Positions 46,436 to 52,117 of a DNA stretch of 52,117 nt are shown here, one piece after another (within the stretch, counting starts at the first letter, position 1; every line of letters starts with the position of its first letter). Location of the stretch: assembly GCF_000485595.1 (NCBI RefSeq), contig NW_014577083.1, positions 39,668 through 91,784 of the forward strand, read 5' to 3'. The notes under the pieces were generated by a model. That model ran no database searches. It was not told where the DNA came from and saw only the letters and a program-made list of their open reading frames with translations. This DNA is from Priapulus caudatus. Taxonomy: Eukaryota; Priapulida; Priapulimorpha; Priapulimorphida; Priapulidae. The position numbers and the translations under genes are program-made.

Positions 46436-47603
46436 ATAATTGTAATAAAATTTGGTCAATTTATTCAACTATGTACTATATAATTGTGTTTAGAATAAAA
46501 TATTTTATAGATTATTTTATGTATTTATGTGTGTGCGTGCGCTCGTGCGATCGTGTGTGTGCGTGCGTGCGTTTGTGTGTGTGCGTGCGTCTGTAATTGT
46601 GTCATTCATTGCTAACAATCTATGACCCTGTCTGTTAAGTGTTAAGAAGGATACATCAGTACTAATATTGGTATATTTTTTGTGTTATGCCCGAGGTCGC
46701 CATCTAAAAAGTAAATTCATAGCAATAAGTGATATAATTGGTATGCGTTAGTGAGAACAAAATACATTCGTGCTGTGTTATTGTAGTGTAGTCCACTGTT
46801 GGAGCAAGAGAGAGAATCGAATAGGGAGCTGAGCAGCAGATTGCAGGTGGGAGAGCAGAGAGTTGCAGAACTGGAGTATAAGATCACCACACTGACCACG
46901 GTATGTTTCAGCAGCCGTGACAGGACTGTAGAACCATTCTTGGCTCAACCGTGGCATAAGTGGTCTTAGTACCAGCAGTGTGACAATATCGTATGGAATC
47001 GCTCTATGCTAACTGGGGTAGTAGTACACCTACGCGTGGTAGCATGTTAGTAAATTTGCAGTTAGCAATTTTCTTGTCACAAATCTATCGCAAACTATCG
47101 GTTCCGCTAATATAGAAGTATAGAGATGCGTATAGAAGCGTAAGAAAATTAGTAAAGTGTCAGACTGGTAGTAAGTAGTCAGTTCAGTAATCAGTAATAA
47201 TTTAAATCAATCAGTCACCGATGGGGTAAGCGCAGAGTTTGTTACCACAAAAACATCGTTTGTTATGTATTGCCAAAAAAAAGAGAATTAATTTGTTTCA
47301 TTTTTTTATACAAGAATACTTGAGCTAACGCAATATGTTGTTTCTCGCAATGGCAATTTAGCAGCTGGCAATGTAATTTCTCAAAATAACCATTACTGAT
47401 TGATAAGGTTTTTCTTAGTTTAGTACGACTGCTGAAATGATTCACCTGTGTGGTAGCGTAATGTTTTGAATATAACCCGCTGCTTGCAGACCATCGAGAG
47501 GCTGAGCCTTGAGAATGAGCAACTTCGTGAGGAGAACGGCGACCTGAGAGACGAGAACAAAGCCATACTGAGCAGTTCCCGGAAATTGAGCTCGAACGAT
47601 TAA
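41798..47603 (+). CDS. Second coding unit: predicted small coiled-coil protein, possibly MYPT-like
   Basis: It combines exon 41798-42145, an acidic exon 45800-45942, and two coiled-coil exons 46787-46900 and 47490-47603 with the stop. The order (basic RRxSxG site, acidic linker, coiled coil, terminal zipper) mirrors the C-terminal part of MYPT. Exon sizes differ (114+114 nt versus 99+36+51+87), and the last residues RKLSSND only loosely resemble SKLSK. Exon 1 ends in phase 0 but 45800 needs one carried base, so one junction is missing or wrong; a 22-nt microexon at 42770-42791 would repair it. The predicted product is about 240 residues. Function unknown; scaffolding or dimerisation is the most that can be said. 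Confidence 0.6.
42165..42305. mobile_element. 140-bp foldback MITE just inside intron 1
   Basis: Ends GATACAATAATGTAACCC and GGGTTACATTATTGTATC. Inside, GAGTAGGGTTACATTTGTA faces TACAAATGTAACCCTACTC and further GGTTTACAT copies. The flanks GCGCTGTCGC and GCGCTGGCGC are similar, suggesting a target duplication. It lies 20 bases after the exon 1 donor. Confidence 0.83.
42433..42755 (+). repeat. (TTC)n-(TTCCTC)n-(TTC)n pure polypyrimidine tract
   Basis: About 220 bp of perfect TTC triplets around a block of about 15 TTCCTC hexamers, followed by 100 bp of mixed CTCCTT. It is all pyrimidine on the + strand and GAA/GAGGAA on the other, so it can form triplex DNA. Poly-Phe/Leu and poly-Arg/Gly ORFs are translations of it. 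Confidence 0.95.
42770..42791 (+). CDS. Speculative 22-nt microexon of the second coding unit
   Basis: After the long pyrimidine tract, CCAAG|AAC opens and CCAG|gtaatc closes a 22-nt segment (NTLNLYP plus one base). Its length is exactly what is needed to connect phase-0 exon 1 to the phase-1 acceptor at 45800. Support is phase arithmetic and splice-site appearance only. Confidence 0.2.
43388..43513 (+). CDS. Candidate exon with RRKSTGDDETD motif (uncertain)
   Basis: Open from an ATG at 43388 to a strong donor GAG|gtgagt at 43513, 42 codons in phase 0: MFQIVRRKSTGDDETDVTES then an acidic/basic tail ending VVEDEFVE. RRKSTG plus an acidic run resembles the MYPT second phospho-site. No good acceptor is visible. 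Its end phase does not fit the exon at 45800 but does fit 46787. The minus strand is also open here (43241-43570), so this may be chance or transposon-derived. Confidence 0.22.
43640..43800. repeat. (ACG)n-(ACA)n triplet repeat
   Basis: GCAGCGGAAGCAG-type imperfect triplets followed by about 20 ACA units and a short CAG run. Poly-Thr and poly-Leu ORFs here are repeat translation. Confidence 0.93.
43890..43940. repeat. (AAT)n microsatellite
   Basis: AAT/ATA triplets flanked on both sides by ACGTAATAA-type sequence. The stretch from 43941 to 45639 is otherwise unique, without a supported gene, apart from an (AT)n at 44714-44750 and a purine-rich strand from 44980 to 45290. Confidence 0.9.
44714..44750. 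repeat. (AT)n microsatellite
   Basis: Uninterrupted AT dinucleotide run of about 37 bp. Confidence 0.97.
45640..45710. mobile_element. Mini-palindrome of the CAAGAGCTAATAAT type in an AT repeat
   Basis: Ends CAAGAGCTAATAATACC and GGTATTATTAGCTCTTG with a central extra ATTATTAGCTCTTG copy, inserted in (TA)n. Three copies of the arm suggest one slipped or nested duplication. It ends 90 bases before an exon acceptor. Confidence 0.82.
45800..45942 (+). CDS. Second coding unit, acidic exon
   Basis: Acceptor ATTTAG|AA (needs one base from upstream), donor GAG|gtaatc in phase 0. It encodes ADCEDNRESDSVSSLSACLP then ISPKKTPLLAGEEDTAISHP and ENNDASE. The acidic Ser-rich style matches the MYPT linker before the coiled coil (human DSDENEQEQQSDTEE). 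The alternative frame is basic and ends in the wrong phase for the next exon, so it is rejected. Confidence 0.65.
46010..46310 (+). repeat. (TC)n microsatellite
   Basis: About 300 bp of TC/TTTC repeats directly after the acidic exon's donor; a Ser/Leu ORF runs through it without meaning. An (ATT)n tract follows at 46385-46437 and a GTGC tract at about 46530-46590. Confidence 0.96.
46787..46900 (+). CDS. Second coding unit, coiled-coil exon
   Basis: Acceptor TTGTAG|TGT, donor ACG|gtatgt, 38 codons in phase 0. It encodes CSPLLEQERESNRELSSRLQ then VGEQRVAELEYKITTLTT. Heptad-spaced Leu/Val/Ile indicates a coiled coil that continues into the next exon. Confidence 0.8.
47490..47603 (+). CDS. Second coding unit, terminal zipper exon with stop
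   Basis: Acceptor TTGCAG|ACC, 38 codons including TAA. It encodes TIERLSLENEQLREENGDLR then DENKAILSSSRKLSSND-stop. LxxENxxLREEN is zipper-like and similar in style to the MYPT terminal exons, with ..RKLS near the end. Homology to MYPT is possible, but generic coiled-coil similarity would look the same. Confidence 0.82.
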   Translation, partial: TIERLSLENEQLREENGDLRDENKAILSSSRKLSSND

Positions 47604-48305
47604 GGACTGCGGCTTCGGATTCGGATTTGGTTTTCCGGATTCGGGCTGGCAGTCACAGTGTGACAGATATTATAGTTTCTGCGGGGGAGTATAGCGCGGT
47701 CGTGCCACCAGCTTTCGCTCTCCCGCAGCTTATTATGGAATGTCAGTAGTGGAGAAGTCCATCTCCTGTATTTGGTATTAGAGAGAAGGGCTCTAGGACC
47801 TCCTCCCCATACCAGGTCGAAAGAAGTGTCCGAACTACCTACGGATTACCCTTTCCCTTCTATTTGTAGTCCTGTACTGTAAAAGCTAGTTAAGTCGTCC
47901 ACGCGTGTAGGCCTATACGTGCAAATCTTCACGCGGCTGGCTGTGAACTGATATTAAAATCCTAATACATGTTTGCCTATAATCTGGATGCTTTTCATTA
48001 TTATAGATGTTCACATATCTTGTCAAAGTCTATACTTGTATAGATATATATGTTATTAGATTCCATAGCGTTATATATAGCAATTAAATTTATTGACATT
48101 CGGCACTTGTATAACTCTAACAGCATTTTGACATATAGTATCAGTACCACTCGACGCGGGCTAATAGTGTGAGAGCCAGCACATACCTAGAAATTGCCAG
48201 CCGTCACTCTTGAATAGTGTTATGATACATGCATTTTAAAACGTATAATAATAGCTTGTGTACACTGTAAATATAGCGCATACATACATGCAGCGGTTTA
48301 TTTAA

Positions 48306-48311
48306 AATAAA
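48306..48311 (+). terminator. Candidate polyadenylation signal of the second coding unit
   Basis: AATAAA about 700 bases after the stop at 47603. The region between is AT-rich and unique and reads like a 3' UTR. Cleavage site unknown. Confidence 0.4.
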
Positions 48312-50455
48312 AACTCATGTATGCCGTATAGTAGCCGTCGCGGAGATGATTTGTGCTCAATGAATTTACGAATGCGTTGGTATTTATTGTGTATATGGAC
48401 ACACAGAATGCATATCATTTTAGTGGATAAAGAACTTGATAGAAAGTCTGTATTAGTAATAAATGTGATAATGTTCTCACTGATCATACAATAGCTGTAG
48501 AAATCGTCCAAATTAACACAGTAGTTAGATAACAATTAATTCAAAGTTTAAGCCAATATATTGATCTCGAGAAAATATTTGCTAGTAGTACACGCCTCCA
48601 ACATTATTTATATGTATAGAGATTACTGTTGATGGATTCATGATGCCCAAATCTCAATATGCATGTGGTTTGGAATACGGGTGATTACTAGCTTACTGAG
48701 GAATCACGAGATCGGTTCGTGGCTAATGCGCGAGGTCAAATTAAGTAATTTCATCATCAATTAAAATTCGTTGTTTTAATCATGGCATCTACATGAAGTC
48801 GTCATCGTAAAACTATACCAGATAACTAGACAATGTGACATTTTATTTATTGTCGTTTATGTAATCATTTTAGTATTGAATTAATGGCGAATGTATCTCA
48901 TTCGCGGACCCAACAAATATGATCGGAAGAAGTATAGAATCATCAGGTACACGCTGCACACTGATATAAATATTATATAATATCAAGAGCGTATAAAGAA
49001 GGATCTTCTTTAGACGGGCCTTTCTTATACCCTTTAGACGCTTAGACCCTTTAGACCCTTTAGACCCTTTAGACCCTTTAGACCCTTAGGTCCTTTAAGG
49101 GGTTTTAAAGGTCCTTTATGGGGCACTTCCTTTTAAAGGGGTTTAAATGTCTTTTTAGTTTCTTTATAGGGACCCTAAGGGACCTTTAGACCCTTTCGAC
49201 CCTTTAGACGGGCCTTTAGACGGGACTTCTTTAGAGAACGCCTTCGTTATACGCTCTTGATAATATATGTACGATGTTCATCTATCGACACTATTGGTTT
49301 TATCCGCTGGTCATATTCTTGGTAACCTAAGCCATTTACCTAACGTCAGGTAAGAGGCAGTAGGTCTCCTCAGTAAAATAGTATATAACTCACACAGTAC
49401 TCCGTGATGCTCTAGTTAAGATTGATGAATTGTCGTGTTGGTTAGTATCCAAAGCTTTTGTAGTGAAGTAAGGAAATATCGCGCGCGACAAATTATTATT
49501 ATCCGCACATTTAAAAAGTGTTATATATTCTGATAAAGAGAAATATAGTATTTCTTCTAAATTCAAATTCATAATTTGTTATATAGTTTTTTTTTCAATT
49601 TATTCCATAAACAGACCTTTGCAAATGTACCCTATAGTGTTATTTATCCGTAATTGAAGAAGTGAATAGGACGTTTGCGTGAATACTTCAGATTAGTCTA
49701 ATTGGTATGCAAATGTACTAGTAGTTTCCCAATTATATATAATATATCTCAGAGAATACAAAACACGTTTACTTTAAAAAATGTATTTACTTAATGAATA
49801 TATTTTCTAGTCCCATAATACTTTATAAGAAGGTTTTCGCCTCTTTGTATTTCTCGTACATGTATATGCATTAATTGAGAAGAAAAGTCTTTCGATAAAG
49901 GAATGGAGGCAATGATTAACCGTTCTAAATTCGATTTGGGTATTTTAAAACCTAAACCGCTTACTGCTATGTCCGTCATTTTTTATTAGAATTGACGGAC
50001 ATGTATGCATAATAAAAATTTAAGTAAGCCTGCTGCCTTACAAATTATTTATCGCATTGAATGAAACGGAATTCGGCGACGATTACAAGCAAGTATTAAT
50101 GACTGCCGACTTCAAGTGATATTGGATACGTAGGCCTACATGAATCCTATGTCCCTAACATACAACACTAGATGACGTTGCGCTGCAATATCGCAAAGTG
50201 GTTCACGCTCAATCCAACATACAGGTGCCGTCTATATATTTACATTGATCCTACTTTTAATAATTATAGTGGCATTGGCACAGCTAGCTACGTGCCAGCC
50301 CGCGCACACGCGACAAAATATTTTCAGTGCTAACAGCTCACACCAGGCAGACGACACAATAGGCCTACTACCGAATACAAACAAAAATTAATACAATAAT
50401 TAAGAGGATTGCCCACTCAATCTGGTATATATGGCAAGTACTTTCCGCGGACACT
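48312..50455. other. No gene recognised
   Basis: AT-rich DNA with short ORFs only. It contains the repeat-filled mini-MITE at 48984-49259 and nothing else I can name. Confidence 0.6.
48984..49259. mobile_element. 276-bp palindromic element with CCCTTTAGA repeats, 7-bp target duplication
   Basis: Ends CAAGAGCGTATAA and TTATACGCTCTTG; both flanks read ATAATAT. The inside is made almost wholly of CCCTTTAGA/GGTCCTTTA units in tandem and inverted forms (AGACGGGCCTTT near both ends). It belongs to the CARGRG-ended palindrome family but is much longer. Confidence 0.83.
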
Positions 50456-50460
50456 GGACC

Positions 50461-50960
50461 GTGTGCATGGTAAAATCTGATCTACATGCTTCACTTCGCT
50501 CTGAGCATCGCGACACGATTCCCAGCTATGCTAATGTATGGGCAAATGGCGCTGCGACGTCGGTCGCCGTTGACTGCCAAGATAATATTCTTCGGCCGTT
50601 CTTATACGTTCAAACTGGAGCCGGCAGGCTAACAGCACGCGTGCATTGTAAAATCTGATCTCCATGCTTCACTTCACTCGCAGCATCGCGCCACGATTCC
50701 CAGCTATGCTAATGTATGGGCAAATAGCGCTGCGACGTCGGTCGCCGTTGACTGCCAAGATAATAATCTTCGGCCGTTCTTATACGTGCATGCAAACTGG
50801 AGCCGGGCAGGCTGACAGCACGTGTGCATGGTAAAATCCTATCTACATGCTTCACTTCACTCACAGCATCGCGCCACGATTCCCAGCTATGCTAATGTAT
50901 GGGCAAATGGCGCTGCGACGTCGGTCGCCGTTGACTGCCAATGTAATATTCTTTCTACGT
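50461..50960 (+). repeat. 180-bp satellite, about 2.8 copies
   Basis: Units start near 50461, 50639 and 50820. They share TGCTTCACTTC, CAGCTATGCTAATGTATGGG, GCTGCGACGTCGGTCGCCGT and CGGCCGTTCTTATACGT. Small Ala/Val ORFs run through it but are not conserved in frame across units. Confidence 0.92.
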
Positions 50961-51244
50961 CCAAAGTGCAGCCGGGCGACAGCACGACGTGCGCGTGGAA
51001 TCAGCTTCGTGGAATCAGCGCGGAATAAGCAGCGGAATGGCTTATTGAACCGCGTGCAGAATGTAGACCATAATGTAGTGCCATAGGCATGTTTGCCAGA
51101 GATAGTGAATTCAATACCTCTATATAAAGGCGGGCACGACGCGCGTATATATTTATTACGACAGATCAATGTCTTTGCCGGCTGATTTTGGGTGCGAGAG
51201 TCGATTTGGCAACAATAACTGTGACGTCACAATTTCAAGGCCGG

Positions 51245-51375
51245 TGTCGCGCGAAATTCCTGACGTGTGCGAAATACATGATATAGGATGCGTATTAAAT
51301 CATCAAACTCTGGCATACGCATCCTATATATCATGTATTTCGCAAGTCAGGAATTTCGCGCTACACCGGCGAACA
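51245..51375. mobile_element. Foldback element with about 55-bp arms
   Basis: GCGCGAAATTCCTGACGTGT and onward through ATACATGATATAGGATGCGT is repeated in inverse at the right (CGCATCCTATATATCATGTA). Outer ends are CCGGTGTCGCG and CGCTACACCGG. No clear target duplication. Confidence 0.82.
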
Positions 51376-52045
51376 TCCGTTGGCGTGATTAAGTGCACGT
51401 CAACTTTTAACTTTAAATTGTACTATTGTTACGAGTCCGTACAGTAACTGTTTCACTTCAACTGCGAAGACGGTGGCTCGGACTAGCGTATACGGAACTA
51501 ACGAAAACGTCGGATGTCTCCTGTGGCACGAGTAAATCTTTACTCGTAAATAACATGGAATTGATCTATACTCGACGTTTCTGTGTGGCCAGTGTGGCTA
51601 GATATTCATGAACGGATATTCATCTAGGACGATGCCAGAATCACATGGATTGGGACGCATGCGACCATTTTCCAAAGCTTATCTACTGAATATTGGCCAG
51701 AACGAGCAAAGATATACAACACTACTCAACGTGTCATGATTTACCAACGCTGACGCCATGGAAAAGGTATAGGTACCTCGTTATAATTTCTATCAAACTC
51801 GATTACAGCCATCGCTTGTGAATCACGCTAAGAAAACCATGGCACAACACCATGAGAATTTATTCCCGCGACAAGCTGATTGTTTCAAGATATTACCCGA
51901 TTGCACTGGCTGTTAGCTTGCACGTTATTTTGAGTTTACCGTGGACATGAGCATATATTAGCGAGACTCATTCAACGAATGATCCACTAAATTTTACAAT
52001 AAATAGTTGGATGAACTCCATAAGAAGTAAATAATTGTAGCGTAG

Positions 52046-52051
52046 ACACAT

Positions 52052-52117
<66 letters not shown>
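52046..52117. repeat. (CA)n microsatellite at the right edge
   Basis: Pure CA repeat running to the end of the window. Confidence 0.98.

Noticed and set aside
50431-51086. Repeated small ORFs with SYANVWANGAATSVAVDCQ
   Set aside because: They lie in the 180-bp satellite; stops and frameshifts break the frame between units.
1-52117. CRISPR array, tRNA, rRNA or viral/retroviral genes
   Set aside because: No spacer-regular repeats, cloverleaf-type sequences, or polymerase/integrase/capsid-like ORFs were seen; all tandem repeats are micro- or minisatellites.

Overview
The window is intron-rich animal nuclear DNA, probably from an invertebrate. Coding sequence sits in short exons with GT..AG borders and consistent phases. 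Introns are full of microsatellites, minisatellites and small inverted-repeat transposons, and there are two assembly gaps (10 N at 28127-28136, 535 N at 40071-40605). No bacterial-style operons, CRISPR arrays or tRNA/rRNA genes were seen. The main protein is recognisable but clearly diverged from vertebrate and insect versions even in its ankyrin repeats, which hints at an early-branching animal such as a sponge; that placement is inference.

Main gene (3537-34369, + strand): a myosin phosphatase targeting subunit, the PPP1R12/MYPT family. Seventeen exon positions run from the middle of the ankyrin domain to the C-terminal leucine zipper. The first exons (KVxF motif and first ankyrin repeats) lie upstream of the window. 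The exons join in one frame without conflict to 849 residues. Landmarks are three ankyrin-region exons (3537-4657), the ROCK inhibitory-site motif RRSTQG (Thr codon 10275-10277), and a C-terminal coiled coil (31580 onward) ending in ..SKLSK-stop. The last exon is present twice (32464-32550 and 34283-34369). Both copies are exactly 87 nt, in the same phase, and encode different versions of the 28-residue zipper that binds cGMP kinase in vertebrates.

Internal short isoform: at 29342-29812, inside the intron before the coiled-coil exons, a first-exon-like ORF with an in-frame upstream stop encodes 157 residues of SYG/GYS low complexity, like the prion-like domain of FUS/EWSR1. It ends in phase 0 at a good donor, directly compatible with the coiled-coil exons, giving a predicted 247-residue protein. 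It resembles in layout the M20/M21 small-subunit transcript of vertebrate PPP1R12B.

Second coding unit (41798-47603, + strand): an acidic then basic first exon with an RRKSSG phospho-site-like motif, an acidic exon, and two 114-nt coiled-coil/zipper exons ending in a stop. It may be a diverged, ankyrin-less MYPT-like gene or an unrelated coiled-coil protein. One exon junction is unresolved.

Between the two units (36.77-38.89 kb) lies the most unusual feature: five copies of a stem-loop with an invariant-length 10-nt loop (consensus GACAYGYTGG), an 8-bp stem whose sequence differs between copies but always pairs, and a second outer stem. This is the signature of a structured RNA family that I do not recognise.

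The rest is repeat landscape: a 2.3-kb near-identical duplication (12250-14668 and 18805-21115), hAT-, Tc1/mariner-, Harbinger- and Mutator-type MITEs with visible target-site duplications, a swarm of tiny palindromes with 7-8 bp target duplications, G-rich and 30-bp minisatellites, interstitial TTAGGG tracts, and a 180-bp satellite at the right end (50.46-50.96 kb). After 48.3 kb I see no gene.
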